From contig DLND01000131.1 in assembly GCA_002476905.1 (NCBI GenBank), forward strand, positions 35,611 to 49,963: a DNA stretch of 14,353 nucleotides, given 5' to 3'. Shown piece after piece: positions 6,195 through 13,838 of this stretch. How positions within the stretch are numbered: position 1 is the stretch's first letter; each line of letters opens with the position of its first letter. The notes below the pieces were generated by a model that saw only the letters and a list, made by a program, of their open reading frames with translations, had not been told where the DNA came from and searched no databases. The position numbers and the translations under genes were made by a program. This stretch comes from Flavobacteriales bacterium UBA7519 (lineage in GTDB: Bacteria; Bacteroidota; Bacteroidia; Flavobacteriales; Weeksellaceae).

Positions 6195-7553
6195 ATGAAC
6201 AACACTATTTCCAAAATCAAAGGAATTTTTAATCTCCTGAAACATATCGATATAGACCAAATCTCCAAAATTTCACAAAAAGTTGACCTTCCAAAACTGA
6301 TGAATCAGTTCTCAAAATTGGATGAAAATCAAATCAAAGGATTGACAAAAATGCTCGATTCTTCTGGCAAGAAAAAAGAATTACCGCCTATCAACGGTGA
6401 TTTTTATGAACTGCATATGAAACTGACGGATGAGCAGAGAGCAATTCAGTTAAAAGTCCGTGAGTTTATGGAAAAAGAAGCAAAACCTTTGGTCAACGAT
6501 TATTGGCTGCACGATGATTTCCCCCACGAACTCATCCCAAAATTCAAAAAACTGAATCTTTGCGGCGTAACTTACGAAGGCTACGGTTGCCCGAATTTAC
6601 CTTTCCTGATGGAAGGCGTCATCGCAATGGAAATTGCAAGAGTTGATGCGTCATTGGCAACATTTTTCGGTGTGCAATCCGGATTATCAATGGGTTCCAT
6701 TTATATGTGCGGTTCCGAGGAACAAAAACAAAAATACCTTCCGGCAATGCAACAATTCGATTTGATTGGCGCATTTGGATTGACTGAGCCAGAAGTTGGT
6801 TCCGGCGCTGCTGGCGGACTGACTACAACCTGCAAAAAAGTTGAAGGCGGCTGGATTCTGAATGGACAAAAAAAATGGATTGGTAATGCGACGTTTGCAG
6901 ATGTCATTATTATTTGGGCAAGAGATTTAGATGATAATCAAGTCAAAGGTTTCATTGTCGAAAAAGGAACGGAAGGTTTTTCGGTTGAAAAAATCAAAGG
7001 AAAAATGGCACTCAGAATTGTTCAAAACGGATTAATTACAATGAAAGATTGTTTCGTCGCAGATTCTCAAAAAATGGAACACGCCAACAGTTTCAAAGAC
7101 ACAGCAAAAGTCCTCCAAATGACAAGAGCTGGCGTTGCATGGATGGCAACAGGTTGCGCAAGAGGTGCTTACGAAAGTGCTTTGGATTACACCAGAAAAC
7201 GTAAACAATTCGGAAAACCAATTGCATCTTTTCAGTTGATTCAAGGACATTTGGTAGAAATGTTATCAAACCTTACAGCAATGCAGACTTTGGTTTTCAG
7301 ATTGTCCGAAATGCAGGATGCTGATATTTTGAAAGACGAACACGCATCTTTGGCAAAAGTATTTTGTAGCCTCAGAACCCGTGATGTTGTGGCCCAGGCG
7401 AGAGAAGTGATGGGCGGAAATGGAATTCTTTTGGAACACGATGTTGCCCGATTTGTCGCCGATGCAGAAGCAATCTATTCTTATGAAGGAACCAAAGAAA
7501 TCAACTCGTTGATTGTTGGTCGCTCGATTACGGGAATGAGTGCGTTTGTCTAA
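6195..7553 (+). CDS. Acyl-CoA dehydrogenase (glutaryl-CoA dehydrogenase-like fold, substrate uncertain)
   Basis: This 452-residue FAD flavoprotein removes two hydrogens from an acyl-CoA to give the enoyl-CoA. The core starts near residue 74 (MKLTDEQRAIQ). FAD and substrate motifs include GAFGLTEPEVGSG (192-204) and KKWIGNA (226-232), with RKQFGKPI (336-343) further on and MGGNG (406-410) before the catalytic region. SYEGTKEIN (429-437) carries the catalytic base Glu431, and IVGRSITGMSAF matches the C-terminus of glutaryl-CoA dehydrogenases. The arginine that glutaryl-CoA dehydrogenases use to hold the substrate carboxylate, just before the VQSS segment, is not present: the region reads DASLATFFGVQSG. 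A short- or branched-chain acyl-CoA substrate is therefore more likely. A helical N-terminal extension of about 65 residues precedes the core. msrB begins 24 bp downstream on the same strand. Confidence 0.9.
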   Translation: MNNTISKIKGIFNLLKHIDIDQISKISQKVDLPKLMNQFSKLDENQIKGLTKMLDSSGKKKELPPINGDFYELHMKLTDEQRAIQLKVREFMEKEAKPLVNDYWLHDDFPHELIPKFKKLNLCGVTYEGYGCPNLPFLMEGVIAMEIARVDASLATFFGVQSGLSMGSIYMCGSEEQKQKYLPAMQQFDLIGAFGLTEPEVGSGAAGGLTTTCKKVEGGWILNGQKKWIGNATFADVIIIWARDLDDNQVKGFIVEKGTEGFSVEKIKGKMALRIVQNGLITMKDCFVADSQKMEHANSFKDTAKVLQMTRAGVAWMATGCARGAYESALDYTRKRKQFGKPIASFQLIQGHLVEMLSNLTAMQTLVFRLSEMQDADILKDEHASLAKVFCSLRTRDVVAQAREVMGGNGILLEHDVARFVADAEAIYSYEGTKEINSLIVGRSITGMSAFV

Positions 7554-7577
7554 TGAAATTATTAAATTTGCTAAACA

Positions 7578-8117
7578 ATGAAGCTTTATGTTTTTCTAAT
7601 ATTATCTTTTTTTTTGATGCAAAATTGCGCGCAGAAAAAAGTTGATTTAACCAAACCCCAACAACAAAAAACAATGGAAGATAACACACACGCCAACAAT
7701 CCTTATTACTCAAGAACTGACAAAACCAAACTGAATGTTTCCAACGAAGAATGGAAAAAAATCCTTCCGCCAGAAGTTTACGCCATCGCCCGAGAAGCCA
7801 ATACAGAATATCCGTTCACAGGGAAGTTTAATGATTTCGATGAAGTTGGAGAATATTACTGCGCTGTTTGCGGTAATCATTTGTTCCGTTCAAGCTCTAA
7901 ATTTGCAAGCACTTGTGGCTGGCCAAGTTTCTTCGAAGCTGATAAAGATGGTGTGATTTACAAACGAGATTCTTCTCACGGAATGGAAAGAATAGAAGTT
8001 CTTTGCAAACGCTGCGATTCGCATTTGGGACACGTTTTTAACGATGGTCCGCCACCAACAGGAACTCGATATTGTATGAATTCTATTAGTTTGGATTTTC
8101 AACGAGATAATAAATAA
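7578..8117 (+). CDS. msrB: Peptide-methionine (R)-S-oxide reductase MsrB, exported or lipoprotein form
   Basis: MsrB reduces the R form of methionine sulfoxide in oxidised proteins using thioredoxin-type reductants. The 179-residue protein contains the full family signature. Zinc ligands are Cys95/Cys98 (CAVC) and Cys143/Cys146 (CKRC). The conserved STCGWPSFF block spans 111-119, with Cys113 as likely resolving cysteine. The catalytic Cys166 lies in RYCMNS (164-169). HLGHVFNDGPPPTG (149-162) is also typical. The N-terminus has a hydrophobic segment ending at Cys17 in LMQNCAQKK, which resembles a permissive Bacteroidota lipoprotein signal, so the enzyme probably acts in the periplasm or at a membrane. 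An internal ATG at codon 33 could in principle give a cytosolic form. It shares a transcription unit with the upstream dehydrogenase and ends at a hairpin. Confidence 0.95.
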   Translation: MKLYVFLILSFFLMQNCAQKKVDLTKPQQQKTMEDNTHANNPYYSRTDKTKLNVSNEEWKKILPPEVYAIAREANTEYPFTGKFNDFDEVGEYYCAVCGNHLFRSSSKFASTCGWPSFFEADKDGVIYKRDSSHGMERIEVLCKRCDSHLGHVFNDGPPPTGTRYCMNSISLDFQRDNK

Positions 8118-8120
8118 ATC

Positions 8121-8141
8121 AATCCCGAATTATTCGGGATT
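8121..8141 (+). terminator. Strong hairpin terminator after msrB
   Basis: AATCCCGAA (8121-8129) and TTCGGGATT (8133-8141) make a perfect 9-bp stem with a 3-nt loop, followed by a T-rich run (TTTCTTTTC). It starts 3 bases after the msrB stop and separates that unit from the next gene. Confidence 0.9.
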
Positions 8142-8157
8142 TTTCTTTTCTATGATG

Positions 8158-8165
8158 TAATTTTG
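8158..8165 (+). promoter_or_regulatory. Possible -7 element upstream of the SDR gene
   Basis: TAATTTTG matches TAnnTTTG, lies after the msrB terminator and 22 bp before the TTG start codon at 8188. No TTG sits at the usual -33 distance, so support is limited to the -7 match and the position. Confidence 0.35.
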
Positions 8166-8187
8166 TATCACTAAATCAAATTTAAAA

Positions 8188-8940
8188 TTGAAAACAATAT
8201 TCATTACCGGAGCCACTTCCGGAATCGGAAAAGCGACTGCGATTTTATTAGCACAACAAAAAAATAGATTGATTATCTGCGGAAGAAATCAAAACGTTTT
8301 GGACGAACTTAGAACCGAATTATCAAAAGAAACCGAGATTTTTAGTTTAAGTTTTGATGTTAGAAATTCTGATGAGGTTTTTTCTGCAATTAATTCTCTT
8401 CCTGAAAATTGGAAAAACATCGATGTATTGATTAACAACGCCGGAAACGCTCACGGACTAGACCCAATTTCTGATGGAAATGTTGAAGACTGGAACGCAA
8501 TGATGGATGGAAACGTGAAGGGTTTACTGTATGTTTCTCAGCCTATCATCAAACTAATGAAAGAAAAAAGAAACGGTCAAATCATCAATATTAGTTCCGT
8601 TGCAGCAAGACAGACTTATGCTAATGGAGTTGTTTATTGTGCTTCCAAAAAAGCAGTTGATGTCATTTCTGAAGGAATGAGAATTGAGTTAACAGAATTC
8701 GGAATTCGTGTGACGAATATCCAACCTGGAGCTGTGGAAACGGATTTTTCCAAAGTGAGATTCAAAGGTGATGATGAGAGAGCTGCGACTGTCTATGCTG
8801 GTTATGAACCTTTGGTTGCCGAAGATATTGCGGATGCAATTGCTTATTGCATCAATGTTCCGGAAAGAATTTCGGTTTCTGATATGACGATTTATCCAAA
8901 AGCGCAGGCTGAACCAAGAACAATTTATAGAAATATCTGA
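8188..8940 (+). CDS. Short-chain dehydrogenase/reductase, YdfG-like NADP oxidoreductase
   Basis: This 250-residue classical SDR resembles the YdfG group, which oxidises 3-hydroxy acids such as serine and allo-threonine with NADP. It shows TGATSGIG (7-14) for the cofactor, CGRN (31-34) with Arg33 favouring NADP, NNAG (83-86), catalytic Asn109, Ser137, Tyr150 and Lys154 (the last two in YCASKK), and QPGAVETDF (179-187). The start is TTG: no ATG exists in frame between the upstream stop at 8158-8160 and the cofactor motif, and TTG gives the normal N-terminus MKTIFITGAT. The next gene overlaps the stop codon by one base (TGATG), so the two are translationally linked. The actual substrate is unknown. 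Confidence 0.92.
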   Translation: MKTIFITGATSGIGKATAILLAQQKNRLIICGRNQNVLDELRTELSKETEIFSLSFDVRNSDEVFSAINSLPENWKNIDVLINNAGNAHGLDPISDGNVEDWNAMMDGNVKGLLYVSQPIIKLMKEKRNGQIINISSVAARQTYANGVVYCASKKAVDVISEGMRIELTEFGIRVTNIQPGAVETDFSKVRFKGDDERAATVYAGYEPLVAEDIADAIAYCINVPERISVSDMTIYPKAQAEPRTIYRNI

Positions 8941-9386
8941 TGATTAAGTTTTTATCAGCGGTATTTTTCTTCTGTTTTATTTTTGGATTTTCTCAGACTT
9001 ATTCCAAGAAGGAAAAAGCATTGTTGATGCAGATTTCGAAGTTAGATTCTTTGATGGAGAATAATGATTCTAAGATTTTGGAATTGTTTTCTGATGATAT
9101 TTCTTTTGGACATTCCAACGGTTGGGTTCAGAATAAAGATGATTTCAAAAAAGATTTTGAATCCGGAAAAGTAAAATATCAATCTGTTAAACAAACCGAA
9201 TTAAAGGAATTTAAAATCAAAAATAAATTGGCCAACATCAGAAGAATCATTGCTGTAAAAGGACTTTACAAAAATGAAATATTCGAAATGAAATTGTCTG
9301 TCCTCGAATTTTGGATTAAGCAAAAAAGGATCTGGAAATTGTGGAGCCGACAAAGTGTTGGTTTGAAATATACAAATTGCATATAA
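8940..9386 (+). CDS. Secreted NTF2-like (DUF4440-type) protein
   Basis: The 148-residue product has a signal peptide (1-19, FGFSQ) followed by a small alpha+beta domain. Helical MQISKLDSLMENNDSKILELFSDD, described here from 31 to 54, leads into ISFGHSNGWVQNKDDFKKDF and on through strands ending LEFWIKQKRIWKLWSRQSV. This is the usual pattern of DUF4440/SnoaL-like NTF2 folds. The pocket might bind a small ligand, but no catalytic residues can be named. The start overlaps the upstream SDR stop by one base, indicating co-expression. The domain call rests on pattern resemblance and is moderately sure. The function is unknown. Confidence 0.75.
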   Translation: MIKFLSAVFFFCFIFGFSQTYSKKEKALLMQISKLDSLMENNDSKILELFSDDISFGHSNGWVQNKDDFKKDFESGKVKYQSVKQTELKEFKIKNKLANIRRIIAVKGLYKNEIFEMKLSVLEFWIKQKRIWKLWSRQSVGLKYTNCI

Positions 9387-9406
9387 GAATTAATTTTTTT
9401 TTGTTA

Positions 9407-9414
9407 TATTTTTG
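9407..9414 (+). promoter_or_regulatory. Possible -7 element of the restriction-modification gene
   Basis: TATTTTTG matches TAnnTTTG and lies 25 bp before the ATG at 9440, downstream of a run of nine T residues (9394-9402). The nearest TTG at 9377-9379 is 27 nt upstream, longer than the usual spacing, so only the -7 element is supported. Confidence 0.3.
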
Positions 9415-9439
9415 CGTCATTAATAATCATTAATTATAA

Positions 9440-12400
9440 ATGAAGAAATTAGCGCAAGTAATTGGTTTTCAGCCTAAAGAAAACGCAGAAGATATTTTTA
9501 TTAAAAAGTATCAAAATGATTATTGTCTGGAAATTGATTTCAAAAACCTTATTTTTCATTTTGGAGGAAAAATAAAAGTTGGTGGTAAAACCATACAAAA
9601 TATTACTAAGCCCGAAGATTGGGTGGTTCTAGAATGTGTAGATAGGCTTCTCACAAAAGGTTACAAACCAGAGAATATTTCGCTTGAAAAAGTTTGGCCT
9701 GCAGGTCACCAACATTCTGGAAGATTAGATATTTGTGTTACTCGAGATGATGGTTCAGAGTATTTGCTGATTGAATGTAAAACCTACGGAAAAGAATTCG
9801 ATAAAGAATTTAACCGAATTAATAAAGACGGTGGACAAATTTTCACATACTTTAAGTTTAGCAATAAACCAGATATTATTATGCTTTATGCATCTGAAGT
9901 AAAAGGAAAAGATATTGTTTACCGAAATGAAATCATAAAAATTGAAGAGGATTATAGAACTGGCGATGTAAAAGATTTTTATGAAAAATGGAACAAACTA
10001 ACCAAAGACAATGGAGTTTTTGATTCGTGGGTAAATCCGTATAATTTTGAGAGTAAAGCTTTAACAATAAATGATTTAGAGGAAATAAGACAGGAAGACA
10101 GTAGTTTTATTTTCAATCGTTTCTTGGAAATCTTACGCCACAATGTTGTTTCTGATAAAGGAAATGCCTTCAATAGAATTTTCACCATGTTTTTGTGTAA
10201 AATCTATGATGAGAAAACCAATGAAGGTACTGATAACGAATTAGGTTTTCAATGGCTGGAAGGCATTGACACCCACAGAAGTTTCCAACTTCGTCTCACC
10301 GATTTGTATAAAAATGGGATGCACGAGTTTTTAGAAAAAGTGGTAACAGATTTTTCTGAAACTGAATTTAAAAACAGATTCCCAACTTTAACTGAAGAAC
10401 AAAGAAATCCTATTATTGAAGAATTTCGAAAACTGCGTTTAGAGAAAAACAACGAGTTTGCTATCAAAGATGTTTATGACGAACAATCGTTTAACGAAAA
10501 TGCTGTCGTGGTAAAAGAAATTGTGCAGCTTTTGGAAAAATTTAAACTTCGATATACTAAGAAACAACAATATTTGTCAGATTTTTTTGAATTACTTTTA
10601 ACTACTGGATTGAAACAAGAATCAGGACAGTTTTTTACGCCTGTTCCTGTTGCTCAGTTTGTGATTAAAAGCCTACCAATAGATACCATTTTAGAAAACA
10701 AATTATCTTCTGCTAAAATTGCAAACGATACTCTTCTTCCTTACGTGCTGGATTATGCAGCAGGAAGCGGACACTTTTTAACAGAAACTATGCACGAGAT
10801 GCAACGTTTATTGGATAAAAAAGATGATAAAAAATATTCTCCGAGTGTAGCGACGAAAATTAGAAATTGGAAAGATGACCATTTTGCCTGGGCAATTCAG
10901 TATGTTTATGGAATTGAGAAAGATTATCGATTGGTGAAAGTGGGGAAAGTTGGTTGTTATTTACATGGAGATGGTTTGGCAAACGTGATTCATTCCGATG
11001 GTTTGGCTAATTTTTCACATCCCGATTATAAAGGTAAATTACTAAACAAAGACAAAGATTTCCCACAAGATAACAAACAGTTTGATATCATCGTTTCAAA
11101 TCCGCCTTATTCGGTTTCGGCATTTAAGAATGCGGCTCGTTCATTTTACAAAGAAGGCGATTTTGAGTTGTACAATAAATTAACCGACAACAGCTCTGAA
11201 ATAGAATGTTTGTTTATTGAGCGAACAAAGCAGCTGTTGAAAGACGGCGGAGTTGCAGGAATTATTTTACCAAGTTCAATATTAAGCAATACTGGAATTT
11301 ACTCAAAATCTCGAGAAATCATCTTGCAATATTTTGATATTGTGGGAATTACAGAATTGGGTTCTAATACCTTTATGGCAACAGGAACCAATACTGTTAC
11401 TTTGTTTTTGAGAAGAAGAAATAACTATGAAAGTTCAAACATTAGAATTGCGGTAGAAAAATTCTTTGTTAATTTTCAAGATGTCACCATAAATGGAATC
11501 GAAAAACCTGTTACAAAATACATTAGTCACGTTTGGGAAAGTATTTCTTTTGAAGATTATATTTCTCTTTTGAAGAAAGAACCAAACGCAAATATCAGAC
11601 AACACGACATTTATAAAGAATACCAAAAGAAAATAAAATCCAAAAACGACAAAGAATTTTGGAATTTACTTTTAGATAAAGAATTAGACAAGCTTAATTA
11701 TTTTATTCTTGTTTACAACCAGAAAGTTGTCTTAGTAAAAAGCGGTGAAAAAGATGCTGAAAAACGTTTCTTAGGTTACGAATTTTCTAACAGAAGAGGA
11801 AGTGAAGGAATTCACCCCATACAACGAGGAAAAAGTATAGAAGATTGTACCCAGCTTTTTGATGCCGAAATTTTTGATAACCCAACCAAAGCAAGTACGT
11901 ATATTTATAAAGCATTTGCTGGAGATTATGATTTCCCGATAGGTGAAGAGATGAAAAACAACGTTTCTCGCCATGATTTGGTAGATATGCTTACTTTTGA
12001 CAGAGTAGAATTTGAAAAAAACATTTCGCTTTCAGTTAAAAAAAAAGTGAAAATTGAAAGTAAATGGGAGTTGAAAAAACTTGGGGACGTTTCAATTATT
12101 GATTACGGAACTCGAATTGTTAAAAAATCTGAACAAGGAACAATTTATCCTGTTTATGGTGGTGGTGGAGAAACTTTTAAATCAGATAATTATAATAGAG
12201 AAAATGTTTTTATTATTTCAAGATTTGGGATGTCTCCTAAATGTGTACGATATATCTCGGGGAAATTCTTCTTAAATGATTCTGGCTTAACCTTAAATAC
12301 AGCAAATTCTGATATTTTAAATCAAGGTTATTTAAACCAATTTTTATTTTTGAATCAAGAAATGGTTTATTTATGTGGACAAGGTGTTGCTCAAAAGAAT

Positions 12401-13144
12401 TTGGAAATAGAAACGTTTAATTCTTTAAAAATCCCACTTCCACCAATAGAAATTCAACAAAAAATAGTTTCAGAAATTGAAGTTTTAGAAGCAAAAGAAA
12501 AGAAAGCGAAAGAAGAAGTGGAGCAACAAAAAGAAAAAATTAAAGATGTAATTTCTAAAGTCTCAGGAGAATTAATACAATTATCAAATATTACTTCTAA
12601 AATTGGTAGCGGTGCAACTCCTCGTGGTGGAGAAGGTTCATATAAACAAAACGGAATTTCATTAATTAGAAGTCAAAATGTTTATGATAATGAATTTTAC
12701 GAAAAAGGATTAGCTTTTATTGATGAAGAACAAGCAGAAAAATTAAAGGGTGTAACTGTTGAAAAAAATGACATTTTATTTAACATTACAGGAGCATCAA
12801 TTTGTAGATGTTGCATAGTCCCAGAAAAATATTTACCAGCAAGAGTTAATCAGCACGTTTCAATTATTAGAGTTACTGAACTAGCTTTGCCAAAATATGT
12901 TCAAACTATTTTAGTTTCTGAAATTTATAAAAATCAATTATTAGAAATTGGAGATGGAGCAACTTCGAGAGAAGCAATAACAAAACAACAATTAGAAGAT
13001 TTTAAAATCCCACTTCCACCACTTTCTGAACAACAAAAAATAGTTTCCGAAATTGAAAAAATTGAAGCAAAAATTAATGCTTTAGAAACGGAAATTGCAG
13101 AAATTCCAAAACTCAAAGAAGCTGTTTTAAAGAAACATCTATAA
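9440..13144 (+). CDS. Single-chain restriction-modification enzyme (type IIG/IIB, AloI-like): nuclease, adenine methylase and two specificity domains
   Basis: This 1234-residue protein would both methylate adenine in its target and cut unmodified DNA. An N-terminal HSDR_N-like PD-(D/E)xK nuclease is seen as RLDICV (Asp97) and LLIECKTYG (Glu112, Lys114), with Gln133 in GGQIFTYF. A helical connector follows (about 200-380). The N6-adenine methylase has GQFFTP (396-401), SAM motif LDYAAGSGHFL (437-447) and catalytic NPPY (554-557). The C-terminal part is HsdS-like: target-recognition domain 1 at about 876-1000 and domain 2 at about 1045-1190. Each ends in a conserved PLPP...QQKIVSEIE segment leading into a coiled coil. 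Two recognition domains predict a split asymmetric target. AloI-type IIB enzymes have the same order and similar length (about 1250). It is very AT-rich with no companion genes, which is consistent with horizontal gain. The sequence recognised cannot be predicted. Confidence 0.9.
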   Translation: MKKLAQVIGFQPKENAEDIFIKKYQNDYCLEIDFKNLIFHFGGKIKVGGKTIQNITKPEDWVVLECVDRLLTKGYKPENISLEKVWPAGHQHSGRLDICVTRDDGSEYLLIECKTYGKEFDKEFNRINKDGGQIFTYFKFSNKPDIIMLYASEVKGKDIVYRNEIIKIEEDYRTGDVKDFYEKWNKLTKDNGVFDSWVNPYNFESKALTINDLEEIRQEDSSFIFNRFLEILRHNVVSDKGNAFNRIFTMFLCKIYDEKTNEGTDNELGFQWLEGIDTHRSFQLRLTDLYKNGMHEFLEKVVTDFSETEFKNRFPTLTEEQRNPIIEEFRKLRLEKNNEFAIKDVYDEQSFNENAVVVKEIVQLLEKFKLRYTKKQQYLSDFFELLLTTGLKQESGQFFTPVPVAQFVIKSLPIDTILENKLSSAKIANDTLLPYVLDYAAGSGHFLTETMHEMQRLLDKKDDKKYSPSVATKIRNWKDDHFAWAIQYVYGIEKDYRLVKVGKVGCYLHGDGLANVIHSDGLANFSHPDYKGKLLNKDKDFPQDNKQFDIIVSNPPYSVSAFKNAARSFYKEGDFELYNKLTDNSSEIECLFIERTKQLLKDGGVAGIILPSSILSNTGIYSKSREIILQYFDIVGITELGSNTFMATGTNTVTLFLRRRNNYESSNIRIAVEKFFVNFQDVTINGIEKPVTKYISHVWESISFEDYISLLKKEPNANIRQHDIYKEYQKKIKSKNDKEFWNLLLDKELDKLNYFILVYNQKVVLVKSGEKDAEKRFLGYEFSNRRGSEGIHPIQRGKSIEDCTQLFDAEIFDNPTKASTYIYKAFAGDYDFPIGEEMKNNVSRHDLVDMLTFDRVEFEKNISLSVKKKVKIESKWELKKLGDVSIIDYGTRIVKKSEQGTIYPVYGGGGETFKSDNYNRENVFIISRFGMSPKCVRYISGKFFLNDSGLTLNTANSDILNQGYLNQFLFLNQEMVYLCGQGVAQKNLEIETFNSLKIPLPPIEIQQKIVSEIEVLEAKEKKAKEEVEQQKEKIKDVISKVSGELIQLSNITSKIGSGATPRGGEGSYKQNGISLIRSQNVYDNEFYEKGLAFIDEEQAEKLKGVTVEKNDILFNITGASICRCCIVPEKYLPARVNQHVSIIRVTELALPKYVQTILVSEIYKNQLLEIGDGATSREAITKQQLEDFKIPLPPLSEQQKIVSEIEKIEAKINALETEIAEIPKLKEAVLKKHL
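12428..12480 (+). repeat. Direct repeat copy 1 within the specificity region
   Basis: This 53-bp unit encodes the KIPLPP...QQKIVSEIE segment after target-recognition domain 1. It matches 13004-13056 in an identical 18-base start (AAAATCCCACTTCCACCA) and an identical 16-base block (CAACAAAAAATAGTTT), with a diverged 9-base stretch between. Confidence 0.85.
13004..13056 (+). repeat. Direct repeat copy 2 within the specificity region
   Basis: This is the partner of 12428-12480, located after target-recognition domain 2, 576 bp downstream in the same reading frame. Such repeats in HsdS-type genes border exchangeable recognition domains and are potential recombination points. Confidence 0.85.
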
Positions 13145-13151
13145 ATCTAAA

Positions 13152-13838
13152 ATGAAAATCCTTCACATAGAAACCTCGTCCAAAAACTGTTCTGTTGCCA
13201 TTTCTGATGGTGAAAATTTACTTTGCCTTTGCGAAGAAGTTTCAGAAAATTATAAACAATCCGAAAGTCTTCACAGCTTTGTTGAATGGGCTTTGGAAGG
13301 TGCAGAAATTTCTTTGAAAGATTTGGATGCAGTTTCTTTGGGAAAAGGTCCTGGATCTTACACTGGTCTTAGAATTGGAGCGGCTTCTGCCAAAGGTTTT
13401 TGTTATGGTTTGAAGCTTCCTTTAGTTGCCATTAATTCTATGGATTCTATGGTTGAAGAATTCGTCAATCAAGATTTTGAATTGATTATTCCTTTGATTG
13501 ATGCCAGAAGAATGGAAGTTTATACCGCTGTTTTTGATGGAAAATCCGGCAAAATGATTTCTGATACAGAAGCCAAAATCCTGGATGAAAATTCTTTTTC
13601 AGAATTAGCTGATAAGAAAATTCTCTTCGTTGGAGATGGTGCAAAAAAAGCACAAGAAATTCTTAATCTTCCAAATGCAGAATTTAGATCTGATATTTAT
13701 CCTTCAGCAAAAGGTTTGATTAAAAAGTCAGTTGAGAAATTCAATCAAAAAGATTTTGAAAATGTCGCTTATTTTGAGCCTTTTTATCTGAAAGATTTTC
13801 AAGGAATCAAGAAGGCGGATAGAGTTAAAAAGCAATAA
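13152..13838 (+). CDS. tsaB: tRNA threonylcarbamoyladenosine biosynthesis protein TsaB
   Basis: TsaB is the scaffold partner of TsaD and TsaE in making t6A at position 37 of ANN-decoding tRNAs, in the cytosol. The 228-residue length is normal. The start ILHIETSSKNCSVAI (3-17) is the ASKHA-fold first strand, with ETS in place of the usual DTS, and GKGPGSYTGLRIG (64-76) is the family signature. LVAINSMDSM follows, and the segment IPLIDARRMEVYTAVFD (115-131) includes the DARR-x-E motif. The ATG at 13152 lies 7 bp after the restriction gene's stop, with no terminator or obvious promoter between, so transcription from upstream may contribute to this normally essential gene. Its stop directly abuts the stop of the convergent sugar dehydrogenase gene. 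Confidence 0.95.
   Translation: MKILHIETSSKNCSVAISDGENLLCLCEEVSENYKQSESLHSFVEWALEGAEISLKDLDAVSLGKGPGSYTGLRIGAASAKGFCYGLKLPLVAINSMDSMVEEFVNQDFELIIPLIDARRMEVYTAVFDGKSGKMISDTEAKILDENSFSELADKKILFVGDGAKKAQEILNLPNAEFRSDIYPSAKGLIKKSVEKFNQKDFENVAYFEPFYLKDFQGIKKADRVKKQ

Noticed and set aside
9394..9402. Run of nine T residues after the NTF2-like gene as an intrinsic terminator
   Set aside because: No convincing hairpin stem precedes it; it may simply be part of an AT-rich promoter region.
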